Shown here: in pieces, positions 8,538 to 17,154 of the stretch
Layout: every line of letters begins with the position of its first letter
Position numbering within the stretch: position 1 is the stretch's first letter
Assembly: GCF_002270415.1 (NCBI RefSeq)
Contig: NZ_NNRI01000012.1
Span: forward strand, 124,001 to 188,000
Length of the DNA: 64,000 nucleotides
Reading direction: 5' to 3'
DNA from: Mesorhizobium sophorae
GTDB taxonomy: Bacteria; Pseudomonadota; Alphaproteobacteria; Rhizobiales; Rhizobiaceae
Notes under the pieces: generated by a model
Told to the model about the DNA's origin: nothing
The model's input: the letters and a program-made list of their open reading frames with translations, nothing else
The model's database searches: none
Translations under genes and position numbers: made by a program

Positions 8538-8764
8538 TGCTACAGCGTGGCGCATCCTTTTGGGCGCGCAACGAACGCTGTAGCACTTTTGATTTGGCGC
8601 ATGATCATTTCCGAAAACCGAGTCCGATTTTCGGGGTTATGCGCTCAATAACAGGATCACCAGAGTTTGTCAGGGAAAAGTGGAGACCGGCTTTTTCCGA
8701 AAAGACAAACGAAAATCAAAAGCCTGGAGCAAGTGCGGTTCATTCGGAAGCGGACTTGCTCCAG
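8538..8764. repeat. Mosaic of adjacent palindromic modules
   Basis: Four palindromic modules lie side by side in the tadA/rluB intergenic region. Module 1 (8538-8585) has perfect arms TGCTACAGCGT and ACGCTGTAGCA. Module 2 (8597-8644) has GCGCAT ends and CCGAAAA/TTTTCGG inner arms. Module 3 (about 8674-8707) is a second, degraded copy of that type. Module 4 (8724-8764) has perfect arms CTGGAGCAAGT and ACTTGCTCCAG. The arrangement resembles the mosaic intergenic elements described in rhizobia. Apart from these modules, I see nothing else in 8517-8798 beyond the tadA ribosome-binding site. Confidence 0.75.
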
Positions 8765-8798
8765 CGAGTGGCGAGGAGATAATCGGAATGGAGATCGC

Positions 8799-9248
8799 GT
8801 GAAGCGGCCGGATTTCATGGCGCTGGCGCTGAAAGAGGCTGAGGCCGCCGCCTTGCGCGGCGAAGTGCCGGTCGGCGCCGTGATCGCCAGCGGCGGCACA
8901 GTGATTGCCAGCGCCGGCAACCGCACCCGCGAGCTTGCCGACCCGACGGCGCACGCCGAGATGCTGGTCATCCGTGAGGCGTGCCGCAAACTCTCAAGCG
9001 AGCGGCTCACCGGCCATGATCTCTATGTGACGCTGGAGCCTTGTGCCATGTGCGCCGGCGCCATTTCCTTCGCCCGGCTGCGCCGGCTCTATTTCGGCGC
9101 CGCCGACGACAAGGGCGGCGCGGTGATCAATGGCGCGCGCTTCTTCGCCTCGACGACCTGCCACCACGCGCCCGACATCTATCCGGGCATGGGCGAGACC
9201 GAAGCGGCCCTGCTGCTCAAAGGATTTTTTCGGGAGCGGCGCGACTGA
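8799..9248 (+). CDS. tadA: tRNA-specific adenosine-34 deaminase TadA
   Basis: A zinc-dependent deaminase that converts A34 to inosine in tRNA-Arg(ACG), an essential step in decoding. It has HAEM (zinc histidine and catalytic glutamate) and EPCAMCAGA (the two cysteine ligands), in TadA spacing; the NGARFFAS segment and a short basic C-terminus are also typical. The protein is 149 residues from a GTG at 8799, which has GGAG five bases upstream. An ATG at 8817 is the alternative, with a weaker site. The frame stays open upstream through the palindromic mosaic, but that is not likely to be translated. It is transcribed away from rluB. Confidence 0.94.
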   Translation: MKRPDFMALALKEAEAAALRGEVPVGAVIASGGTVIASAGNRTRELADPTAHAEMLVIREACRKLSSERLTGHDLYVTLEPCAMCAGAISFARLRRLYFGAADDKGGAVINGARFFASTTCHHAPDIYPGMGETEAALLLKGFFRERRD

Positions 9249-9297
9249 CCCGGGCACAGCGCCCGGCAACGCAACGGCAGCGAAGCGTGGCCCGTCT

Positions 9298-9978
9298 TTA
9301 CAGCGACGGCAGCCAGTCGAACCAGCCGCTGCCCTTCTTGCCTTCCGCCTCTTTCTTCAGGCGGCGTTCCTTCTTGTACTCGTCTTCGCCGAGTTCGTTC
9401 TGCGGCGCGGCGTCGGAGGCGACGCGATATTGCACCGGCGGCTCGCTCAAATATTTACGGGTGTTCGGATCGCCCTGCTTGCTTTCGGCAAGGCGGCGCT
9501 GGATCTCGGCGGCACGACCCTTGTCCGAATCCGCAGGGCTCCACGCCGGCGGGTGGCTCGAGCCTGAATCCGCCATTGCCTTCTTGATCGATGCTGGATC
9601 GGTCTGCACATCGTCGACGATCTCCGACTGATAAGCGGGATCGTTCTGATGGGCGGTCGCGTCGGCGCGCAGGCGGGCGCGGCGCTGCTCCGGCGATTCG
9701 GGCCATTCGGCGCTCGCCGTCTCGATGCTGTCCTGCGGCGCCGGCAGCGCTTCCTTCTGGCCTGGCGTCGGCTTGACCAGAGTCGGACGCGGCTTGTAGT
9801 CGATCCGTTCCTTTTGCTTCGGTGCGAACGAAAAGGCGCCGGAAATATCGCCGGCCAGCTGTTCGCCGGCGGTCTTGTCGGTGCCATAGGTCGGAGAGCT
9901 CATGCAGCCGGACAGAGCGAGGCCCGATGCGACAAGCGGCGCGAGCAGCGCCAGGCGCGCGTTATATCTCTCGGTCAT
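9298..9978 (-). CDS. Hypothetical lipoprotein
   Basis: A 226-residue predicted lipoprotein. From the ATG at 9978 the sequence has a charged n-region (MTERYNAR), a hydrophobic stretch and the lipobox LSGC, so Cys near residue 24 should be lipidated. The rest is hydrophilic, with no domain I recognise: a middle region rich in Ala, Glu and Arg (ESPEQRRARLRADATAHQ), and a very charged end (KKERRLKKEAEGKK) before GSGWFDWLPSL. Similar lipoproteins sit next to ileS in many rhizobia, as I recall, which suggests a conserved but unknown envelope role. It lies downstream of ileS on the same strand and may share its transcript. Confidence 0.75.
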   Translation of the reverse strand: MTERYNARLALLAPLVASGLALSGCMSSPTYGTDKTAGEQLAGDISGAFSFAPKQKERIDYKPRPTLVKPTPGQKEALPAPQDSIETASAEWPESPEQRRARLRADATAHQNDPAYQSEIVDDVQTDPASIKKAMADSGSSHPPAWSPADSDKGRAAEIQRRLAESKQGDPNTRKYLSEPPVQYRVASDAAPQNELGEDEYKKERRLKKEAEGKKGSGWFDWLPSL

Positions 9979-10193
9979 GCCAAAAAGTCCCACTCTAGAC
10001 AGCCTCTCGATTGCCACCGGCCCTGTGTCCGGTCCCCATCGTCCAAGCACTTGCGACGGAAATCCGGCGACAATTTGTCTTCCGGAGTTTCGCGTGTTTA
10101 CCTCAACCAGTCGTTAAGGGCAACGCGCGGGCGGTTTTCGCCCGCCCGGCGTGGCATTTGTGCACCGATCGGGCGTTCTGATCGGCCGGCCTC

Positions 10194-13166
10194 TCAAAGC
10201 CGGCCGAGCGCCTTCAACTCGTGCAACACCGCCGCATCCCTGGCCGAAACGTCGGGAAACGCGGCGTCCTGCCCGACATCGGCGGTATAGCGCCACGAAC
10301 GCGCGCATTTCACCAGGTCGCGGTCCTCGGCCTTCTCCACCACGACGGCGACACCCCTGACGTCGTCGAGCGTGAAGGCGCCAGCCGGCACGTCGCCATG
10401 CGCGATGACCAGATCGCTGGTGATCGCCATCTCGGCCATGTCGACATCGGATATCGCCGCTTCGAGCGCTGCATCGTCGATGGTGACGACCGGCACCGCT
10501 TCCAGCGACGAACCGATCACCTTCTGTGCGCGCGCGATCTCCAGCGCGCCGGTGACGACGCGTCGCACCTGCCGCACCTTGCGCCACTTTTCCGCCAGCG
10601 CCTCGTTCTTCCAGTCCGCCGGGATTTGAGGAAACTGGTCGAGATGCACCGAGACGGCGTCCGCATGACGGTCGAGCCAAGCTTCTTCCATGGTGAAAGG
10701 CAGCATCGGCGCCAGCCATTTGACCAGACAATCGAAGAGATGACGCACCACTTGCACCGAGGCCTTGCGCTTAACGCTCGACGGCGCGTCGCAGTACAGC
10801 GCGTCCTTGCGGATGTCGAAATAGAAGGCCGACAGTTCCACCACCATGAAATCAAGCAGCATGCGCGTGATGCGCTTGAATTCGAAGGCGTCGTAGCCCG
10901 ATCGCACCACCTCATCCAGCTCGGCCAGCCGATGCAGCATCAGCCGTTCCAGCTCCGGCATCTTGTCGAGCGGCACCTCCTCGCCATCGTCATGAGCAAG
11001 CGTGCCCAGCATCCAGCGGATGGTGTTGCGCAGCTTGCGATAGGCGTCGATGTTGGTCTGCAGCACATTCTTGCCGAGACGCTGGTCTTCCCAATAGTCG
11101 GTCGTCACCACCCACAGGCGAAGGATGTCGGCGCCCGACTGCTTGATGACGTCCTGCGGCACGACGGTGTTGCCGAGCGACTTCGACATCTTGCGGCCGT
11201 CTTCATCCATGGTGAAGCCGTGGGTGACGACGGTGTCGTAAGGCGCCCTGCCCCTGGTGCCGCAGCTTTCCAGCAGCGACGAGTGGAACCAGCCGCGATG
11301 CTGGTCGGAGCCTTCGAGATAGACATCGGCCGGCCATTTCAAATCCGGGCGATCCTCCAGCGTGAAAGCATGCGTCGAGCCTGAATCGAACCAGACGTCG
11401 AGGATGTCCATCACCTGCTTCCACTTGGATGCATCGTGGTTGCCAAGGAAACGCTCCTTGGCACCGGCGGCGAACCAGGCGTCGGCGCCTTCCAGCTCGA
11501 AGGCGTCCATGATGCGCTGGTTGACAGCCTCGTCCTTCAGCACATTGCCGTCGGCATCGGCGAAGACGGCGATCGGCACGCCCCAGGCGCGCTGGCGCGA
11601 CAGCACCCAGTCAGGGCGCTCCTCGATCATGGCGCGGATGCGGTTCTGGCCGGCGGCGGGCACGAAACGGGTGTCGTCGATCGCCTTCAGCGCGCGGCTG
11701 CGCAACGTCGAGCCATCGCCGAGGTCCTTGTCCATATAGACAAACCATTGCGGCGTGTTGCGGAAGATGATCGGTTTCTTGGACCGCCAGGAATGCGGAT
11801 AGGAGTGCTTCAGCCGGCCGCGTGCGAACAGTGCGTTGCGCTTGATCAGCTCATCGATGACTGCCTGGTTGGCGTTGCCCTTCTTACCATTGTCGTCGAT
11901 GACGCGCGCGGCTCCGCCCTCGCGGTCCGGGCCAAATCCCGGCGCGTCCTTGGTGAAGAAGCCGCCATCGTCGACGGTGAACGGAATGGCGCTGTCGATG
12001 CCGCGCGCGCGCAAATCCGCCGCGGCATCCATCCAGGCGTCAAAGTCCTCGCGGCCATGGCCGGGCGCGGTGTGGACGAAGCCGGTGCCGGCATCGTCGG
12101 TGACATGGTCGCCGGCGAGCATCGGCACCGGAAACTCATAGCCGCCGCCAAAACCCTTGAACGGATGGGAAAGCGTAAGCCTTCCAAACTCTTGCGGCGA
12201 AACACCGCGAAGCCGATTCAAGGTGACCTTGGCCTTGGCAGCGGACTCGTCGGCCAGCGCGTCGGCGAAGATCAGCTTTTCGCCCGGCTGGGGGCCGAAC
12301 GCATTCTCGGCCGCTGTTACCTCGTAGAGGCCATAGCTGATGCGAGGCGAGTAGTTAACGGCGCGGTTGCCCGGGATCGTCCATGGCGTCGTCGTCCAGA
12401 TGACGACGTGGGCCTGCAACAGATCCAGCGCCCCTTCCGTCAGTTTGGTCACGCCGTCATCGACCGGCTGAACCAGGCTGACGACTGGGAACTTCACCCA
12501 GATCGTGTCGGACTCGTAATCCTGGTACTCGACCTCGGCCTCGGCAAGTGCCGTGCGTTCGACCACACTCCACATCACCGGCTTGGAGCCGCGATAGAGT
12601 TGGCCCGACATGGCGAACTTCAGCAGCTCGCCGGCGATGCGTGACTCGGCATGGAAGGCCATCGTCGTATAGGGGTTCTTGAAGTCGCCGATAACGCCGA
12701 GCCGCTGGAACTCGCCGCCCTGCACCGTGATCCAGTGCGCCGCGAACTCGCGGCACTCCTGGCGGAACTCGTTGACCGGAACCTCGTCCTTGTTCTTGCC
12801 CTTGGCGCGATACTGCTCCTCGATCTTCCATTCGATCGGCAGGCCATGGCAGTCCCAGCCCGGCACGAAGTTCGAGTCATAGCCACGCATCTGGAACGAG
12901 CGGGTGATGACGTCCTTGAGGATCTTGTTCAGCGCGTGACCGATATGGATGTTGCCGTTGGCGTAGGGCGGACCGTCATGCAGCACGTATTTGGTCCGGC
13001 CGGCCGCGCTCTCACGCAGCTTGCGGTAGAGGTCCATGTCCTGCCAGCGCTGGACCAGCAGCGGCTCCTTTTCGGGCAAGCCGGCGCGCATCGGGAAATC
13101 CGTCTGCGGCAAATAGAGCGTCTTGGAATAGTCGATTGTTGAATTATTGGACGTTTTGTCGGTCAT
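10194..13166 (-). CDS. ileS: Isoleucyl-tRNA synthetase
   Basis: A 990-residue class I aminoacyl-tRNA synthetase that charges tRNA-Ile with isoleucine and edits misactivated valine. The ATP-binding HIGH motif lies in GNIHIGHALNKILKD (HIGH at residues 74-77), and KMSKS lies in DGRKMSKSLGN near residue 655. The editing-domain signature VVIWTTTPWTIPGNRA and the catalytic-domain WDCHGLPIE are clear. The C-terminus ends soon after the anticodon-binding region and lacks the C4 zinc module of E. coli IleRS, which is common in alphaproteobacteria. Its start is followed upstream by about 290 bases that hold a dispersed palindrome and no gene. Confidence 0.98.
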   Translation of the reverse strand: MTDKTSNNSTIDYSKTLYLPQTDFPMRAGLPEKEPLLVQRWQDMDLYRKLRESAAGRTKYVLHDGPPYANGNIHIGHALNKILKDVITRSFQMRGYDSNFVPGWDCHGLPIEWKIEEQYRAKGKNKDEVPVNEFRQECREFAAHWITVQGGEFQRLGVIGDFKNPYTTMAFHAESRIAGELLKFAMSGQLYRGSKPVMWSVVERTALAEAEVEYQDYESDTIWVKFPVVSLVQPVDDGVTKLTEGALDLLQAHVVIWTTTPWTIPGNRAVNYSPRISYGLYEVTAAENAFGPQPGEKLIFADALADESAAKAKVTLNRLRGVSPQEFGRLTLSHPFKGFGGGYEFPVPMLAGDHVTDDAGTGFVHTAPGHGREDFDAWMDAAADLRARGIDSAIPFTVDDGGFFTKDAPGFGPDREGGAARVIDDNGKKGNANQAVIDELIKRNALFARGRLKHSYPHSWRSKKPIIFRNTPQWFVYMDKDLGDGSTLRSRALKAIDDTRFVPAAGQNRIRAMIEERPDWVLSRQRAWGVPIAVFADADGNVLKDEAVNQRIMDAFELEGADAWFAAGAKERFLGNHDASKWKQVMDILDVWFDSGSTHAFTLEDRPDLKWPADVYLEGSDQHRGWFHSSLLESCGTRGRAPYDTVVTHGFTMDEDGRKMSKSLGNTVVPQDVIKQSGADILRLWVVTTDYWEDQRLGKNVLQTNIDAYRKLRNTIRWMLGTLAHDDGEEVPLDKMPELERLMLHRLAELDEVVRSGYDAFEFKRITRMLLDFMVVELSAFYFDIRKDALYCDAPSSVKRKASVQVVRHLFDCLVKWLAPMLPFTMEEAWLDRHADAVSVHLDQFPQIPADWKNEALAEKWRKVRQVRRVVTGALEIARAQKVIGSSLEAVPVVTIDDAALEAAISDVDMAEMAITSDLVIAHGDVPAGAFTLDDVRGVAVVVEKAEDRDLVKCARSWRYTADVGQDAAFPDVSARDAAVLHELKALGRL

Positions 13167-13224
13167 TGGTCTGCCATCTACATTACCCGGCCGCGAAGGG
13201 CTCGGGCGTGAGGTCGTTGCTTTG

Positions 13225-13272
13225 ACGCATATCGTTTTCCCAAAACCGAAGCCACTTTTGGGCGATATGCGT
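13225..13272. repeat. Dispersed rhizobial palindrome, copy 3
   Basis: Outer arms ACGCATATCG and CGATATGCGT pair perfectly; inner arms CCCAAAA and TTTTGGG flank a CCGAAGCCAC core. It has the same plan as the copy at 1821-1861. It occupies the gap between ileS and the MipA/OmpV gene (13167-13458), in which I see nothing else. Confidence 0.75.
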
Positions 13273-13458
13273 TGATGATCTGGAAAAAGCGCGAGAGGCC
13301 GCGCGCAAAATTCCCGGCGGCTCCGGCGACCCCTCAGGCCGCCCGGAACACCGGGCCGGTAATTCGTATGGTCAGCGCGTGAAGGCGCGAAAAGCTCGTC
13401 ATCGGTGGGCTTTTAGCGGAGATAGGCGCAGGAATAAAGTGTCTCTCGCTCGATTCCG

Positions 13459-14265
13459 TTACATCGTAAAATCGAAGCGGTAGCTGGTCGACACGCCGAT
13501 CATGAACTGATTGCGGTCGCCGCGTTCCCTGACCAGGCTGGAATCGGCCGCCGGTCCCATCAGGCGCGAATATTCGCCGAACAGGCTGGCGGTCATCGGC
13601 TCCGTCACCTTCCAGGTTATCGCGCCACCGAGGCCGGTCGACTTCAGGCCACCGCCGGGATGATATTCGCTGAGCCCGGAGGCCACGGCCTCCTGTGCGT
13701 CGACGCCATAATAGGCATCGAAATATTTTTCTGAGGCAAAGGACACACGCGGTCCCCCAGAAATCCGGACAGTTGGGGTGACATCATAAAAAGCGTCGGC
13801 GGCGATATCGGCGACAAAGCCATTATGGGCGCGGATGCCGTGGCGCAGCTCGGCGCGTGCGCGCAGCCAGTCGGTCGGATAGAATTCGAAGAAGCCGCCG
13901 ACCTCGCCGCCCCAGCGCACCGGATCGAGGCCCTTCAGTTCATCGGCATTGTCGTCATCACGGGAAAACAGGAACTTGCCGGTCAGGCCGGCGCGAACGC
14001 CGCCATCGTCGATCAAGGCCAGCGAGATGTTGTCGTTGCGCGACGTGAAGCGGGCCGCCGGTCCGGCCTTGCCCAGCGAGATGATCGGCGAGGCGCTGAG
14101 CAGGTATTTCTTGCCGCCCTCGAAGTTCGGCGCGATCATGCCGGTCGCGCCAACGGTCAGATACCAGTCGCCGGACAGCCAGCTGCCCTCGCCTGCATTG
14201 GCGGCGCCCGCGCCACCCAGCAGCGCAGCGGCCAACACCACAGAGATTCTTCCGAACGGACTCAT
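13459..14265 (-). CDS. MipA/OmpV family outer membrane protein
   Basis: A 268-residue predicted outer membrane beta-barrel. It has a cleavable signal peptide (RISVVLAAALLGGAGAANA). The mature part has alternating hydrophobic strands separated by short turns, with MipA/OmpV hallmarks: YLTVGATGMIAPNFEGGKKY near the start, WGGEVGGFFEFYP, RAELRHGI, and a final strand ending in phenylalanine and aromatics (SYRFDFTM). E. coli MipA scaffolds a murein synthase and hydrolase, but most relatives have unknown functions. The ATG at 14265 has GGAG five bases upstream; a GTG at 14271 is the alternative. It is a single gene with its own promoter region. Confidence 0.88.
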   Translation of the reverse strand: MSPFGRISVVLAAALLGGAGAANAGEGSWLSGDWYLTVGATGMIAPNFEGGKKYLLSASPIISLGKAGPAARFTSRNDNISLALIDDGGVRAGLTGKFLFSRDDDNADELKGLDPVRWGGEVGGFFEFYPTDWLRARAELRHGIRAHNGFVADIAADAFYDVTPTVRISGGPRVSFASEKYFDAYYGVDAQEAVASGLSEYHPGGGLKSTGLGGAITWKVTEPMTASLFGEYSRLMGPAADSSLVRERGDRNQFMIGVSTSYRFDFTM

Positions 14266-14462
14266 GGCCACTCCACTAACACAACGCGCACTGTTTACCG
14301 ATGACAGCTTTTGAAGGCCGTTTGGTAAAATTTGATTTAAATGCGAGACGTCCGATCACTGATTGCGGCGCTGCAGCTTTCGGCCATCGACTGGACGTTG
14401 GCAAGCGCCGGGATTAACCTCCGCCTGGCAGTATCCCGCAGCCCCAGATGGAGACCGCGACA

Positions 14463-15017
14463 ATGACCCTGCATGGCGACGCCTTGAGAACCGCGATGGA
14501 ACAGACACGGACAAAATGGGGGTGGTTCGTCGCGCTTGGCGTGCTGCTGCTCATCTTCGGCGGCATTGCCTTCGGCAATCTGTTCATCGCCACCGTGGCT
14601 TCGGTCTATGTCGTGGGTTGGCTGATGCTGATGGCCGGCGTGATCGAGATCGTGCATGCCTTCGGCGTCAAGACCTGGAGCCGGTTCTTCTACTGGCTGC
14701 TCAGCGGACTGCTCTATGCCATCGCCGGATTTTTCGCCTTCGACAATCCGCTGCTCGCTTCAGCGGTATTGACGTTCCTGCTGGCGATCGCGCTGATCGC
14801 TTCCGGGGTGCTCCGGGCCTGGGTCGGCTACAGCCACAGGCCGGAATCCGGCTGGGGCTGGATCGTCGCGGCCGGCATCATCAGCGCGCTTGCCGGCCTG
14901 ATCATCGCCATGGGCTGGCCCGTCAACAGCCTGTGGGTGCTCGGGCTGTTTCTGGCGATCGACCTGATCTTCCAGGGCTGGACCTTCATCGCCGTCGGCC
15001 TGGCACTGAAAAAGTAA
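14463..15017 (+). CDS. HdeD family membrane protein
   Basis: A 184-residue inner membrane protein with six hydrophobic segments in three pairs (WFVALGVLLLIFGGIAFGN; VVGWLMLMAGVIEIVHAF; FYWLLSGLLYAIAGFFAF; and so on), the internal repeat of the HdeD/DUF308 family. In E. coli, HdeD contributes to acid resistance at high cell density; the role in rhizobia is inferred. I chose ATG 14463 because GGAG lies nine bases upstream; an in-frame ATG at 14448 has no site. A palindromic repeat lies in the 55-base gap between its stop and the convergent ribF stop. Confidence 0.88.
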   Translation: MTLHGDALRTAMEQTRTKWGWFVALGVLLLIFGGIAFGNLFIATVASVYVVGWLMLMAGVIEIVHAFGVKTWSRFFYWLLSGLLYAIAGFFAFDNPLLASAVLTFLLAIALIASGVLRAWVGYSHRPESGWGWIVAAGIISALAGLIIAMGWPVNSLWVLGLFLAIDLIFQGWTFIAVGLALKK

Positions 15018-15026
15018 ATTTGCCTG

Positions 15027-15073
15027 GGCATGATCTTGCCCGAAAACCGGTTCCCACTTTTCGGGACCATGCC
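15027..15073. repeat. Dispersed rhizobial palindrome, copy 4
   Basis: Ends GGCATG and CATGCC enclose CCCGAAAA and TTTTCGGG arms around an ACCGGTTCCC core. It is the best-preserved copy of the dispersed family. It fills the gap between the converging HdeD and ribF genes, so it may serve as a bidirectional terminator. Confidence 0.78.
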
Positions 15074-16053
15074 TAGAAGGCCATGGCCGCGTCGAGCACG
15101 GAGAGCGGCCTGACGCCGGCAAGCAGCGCGCGCGCCTCGGCTTCATCGCGCTTCATCTGCGCGACCAGCGCGTCGAGCCCTTCGAACTTCAACTCCGGGC
15201 GAAGGAAACCGAAGAAGGAAACCTGGCAGACCTCGCCGTAGAGGTCGCCTGAGAAATCAAAGACGAAGGTTTCCAGCAGCGGCGCGCCGTTGTCGTCGAC
15301 GGTCGGGCGGCGGCCGAAGCTGGCGACACCGTCGTGAAGCGTGCCATCGGCGCGACGAAAGCGGACGGCGTAGATGCCCTCTTTGAGCGCGGCTTCCGTG
15401 GAAAGCCTCATATTCGCGGTTGGAAAGCCAAGCGTGCGGCCGAGCTGCTGGCCGCCCACAACCTCGCTTTCGACGGTGAAGCGATAGCCGAGCAGTCCGG
15501 CCGCCTCGGCCACCGCGCCCTCGCTCAGCAAGCCGCGGATGCGGCTCGACGACACCACCTCGTGGCCCTCGTCACGAAAGGCGTCGACGAGCGTGACGCC
15601 GAAGCCATGACGCTCGCCGGCCGCCATCAGGTAGGCCGGGCCGCCTTGACGGTCCTTGCCGAAATGGAAATCGAACCCGGTCACGACGTGGGTAATGCCA
15701 AGGTTCCTTTCCAGCACGTCGGTCACGAATGCTTCCGCCGACAGCGAGGCGAAGTCGCGCGTGAACGGCTGCTCGACAAGCGCGGCAAAACCCAGCAACG
15801 ACAGGAGCCTCGCCTTCATCGGCGGCGGCGTCAGTACGAACAACGGCATGTCAGGCTTGAAGACCTTGCGCGGATGCGGCTCGAAAGTCAGCACCAGGGC
15901 CGGCACCTGGCGCCGCCCGGCCTCGGCCAGGGCTCGCTCGAGCACCGTCTGATGGCCGCGGTGGACACCGTCGAAATTGCCGATCGCCACCACGCCGCCA
16001 CGCAAATCGGCGGGCAGCGGCGCGGTTGACAAAATGTGCTGGAAGGCCGCCAT
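15073..16053 (-). CDS. ribF: Bifunctional riboflavin kinase / FAD synthetase
   Basis: A 326-residue enzyme that phosphorylates riboflavin to FMN and adenylates FMN to FAD. The N-terminal FAD synthetase has GNFDGVHRGHQ (HIGH-like nucleotidyltransferase motif) and SSSRIRGLLSEG. The C-terminal flavokinase has RTLGFPTANMRL, and KEGIYAVRFRRADG. The stop overlaps a dispersed palindrome. It follows the HAD phosphatase gene with only six bases between that stop (TAG at 16060) and this ATG, so the two are coupled. A GTG at 16059 is an alternative start. Confidence 0.97.
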   Translation of the reverse strand: MAAFQHILSTAPLPADLRGGVVAIGNFDGVHRGHQTVLERALAEAGRRQVPALVLTFEPHPRKVFKPDMPLFVLTPPPMKARLLSLLGFAALVEQPFTRDFASLSAEAFVTDVLERNLGITHVVTGFDFHFGKDRQGGPAYLMAAGERHGFGVTLVDAFRDEGHEVVSSSRIRGLLSEGAVAEAAGLLGYRFTVESEVVGGQQLGRTLGFPTANMRLSTEAALKEGIYAVRFRRADGTLHDGVASFGRRPTVDDNGAPLLETFVFDFSGDLYGEVCQVSFFGFLRPELKFEGLDALVAQMKRDEAEARALLAGVRPLSVLDAAMAF

Positions 16054-16059
16054 CGTCAC

Positions 16060-16944
16060 CTACCGCAGTCTGGGAATGACAGCCACCGGACGATACCCAT
16101 GCTTTTCCAGGAAGGTCGCCAGCCTTGCTGGATCGGGTTGCAATGCATCGCCATAGTCGCGCGCATGGATGCCGCCGGACACATAGAGAACGTCGAAACC
16201 ATTGTCGACCGCGCCCTTCACGTCGGTCATCATGCCGTCGCCGATGGCCAGCACCTGCGAACGCTCGATCGGCCGGCCAAGAATCTCGGCAACCTCCTTC
16301 ATCGCGACGTTATAGATCGGCGCGTAAGGTTTTCCGGCGATCAAGGTGCGGCCGCCGAGCTGGGCATAGTCGCGTGCCAGCGCACCGGCACACCAGATGA
16401 TGCGTTCGCCGCGCTCGACCACGATATCGGGATTTGCACAGATGAAGGGCAGGTTCCTGGCGCGCAGCCGCCGCAGAAGCTCCGTATAGTCCTCGGGCTT
16501 CTCGACCTCGTCATCGAACAGGCCGGTGCAGACGACGCCGGACGCCTCGAATTCCTCGACAAGCTCAACGTCGAGACCGTCATAGAGGGTGAAATCGCGG
16601 TCGGCGCCAATATGAAAGATCTTTCGGGGGCCTTCGGCGATCAGGTCGCGGGTGACGTCGCCTGACGTGACGACACGGTCGTAGGCTGACGGCGGGACGC
16701 CGATCGCGTTCATCTGCGCCACGACATCGGCACTTCTGCGCGGCGAATTCGTGATCAGGACGATGGGGATTTCTGCCTCGCGAGCCCTCGCCAGCGCCGA
16801 AGCTGCGACAGGAAAGTGCGTCTCGCCATTGTGCACCACGCCCCAGACATCGCACAGGATTGCCGAATAGGGCTTCGACACGTCTTCGAGCGAGCCGATG
16901 ATTTCAGGCGAATCCGCCATGCCGTTTCCTTCAGTCATGATCAT
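16060..16944 (-). CDS. HAD superfamily hydrolase, subclass IIA (TIGR01459-like)
   Basis: A 294-residue HAD phosphatase of the NagD-like subclass. Motif I DVWGVVHNG near residue 32 carries the nucleophile and acid aspartates. Motif II is in VLITNSPRRS. Motif III and IV regions are AGKPYAPIYN and AIGDGMMTDVKGAVDNG. Family members dephosphorylate small sugar phosphates or nucleotides; because it is linked to ribF in many alphaproteobacteria (recalled, not checked), a phosphatase step in flavin synthesis is possible but unproven. It is the first gene of the pair with ribF. Confidence 0.9.
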   Translation of the reverse strand: MIMTEGNGMADSPEIIGSLEDVSKPYSAILCDVWGVVHNGETHFPVAASALARAREAEIPIVLITNSPRRSADVVAQMNAIGVPPSAYDRVVTSGDVTRDLIAEGPRKIFHIGADRDFTLYDGLDVELVEEFEASGVVCTGLFDDEVEKPEDYTELLRRLRARNLPFICANPDIVVERGERIIWCAGALARDYAQLGGRTLIAGKPYAPIYNVAMKEVAEILGRPIERSQVLAIGDGMMTDVKGAVDNGFDVLYVSGGIHARDYGDALQPDPARLATFLEKHGYRPVAVIPRLR

Positions 16945-17154
16945 TGCGAGCGCCGCGGCCGACGGTTCGCCGCAGCCGGTTCCGATTAACCGAACCGCCC
17001 CGGCCTGTCACCAGCTTTCGCCCGGATGCCGGATTGGTTAGCGGTTGGTGAAGCGCGGACCAAGCAATCGAGCGGTTTCCCAAACCCGTCCTTCAGCGTT
17101 TTGTGGAAAGTTGGCGCCTGATCAAGAATCCGCCGGCGGGGGCCGCAGCAAGAC

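Noticed and set aside
7089..8651. A 520-codon plus-strand frame opposite the RluB gene
   Set aside because: It reflects the antisense of the repeat-rich gene. Its repeats are only the complement of the 81-bp units.
10127..10145. Hairpin GCGGGCG...CGCCCGC between the lipoprotein gene and ileS
   Set aside because: It has no T-run, and the two genes are on the same strand, so a terminator call is not justified.
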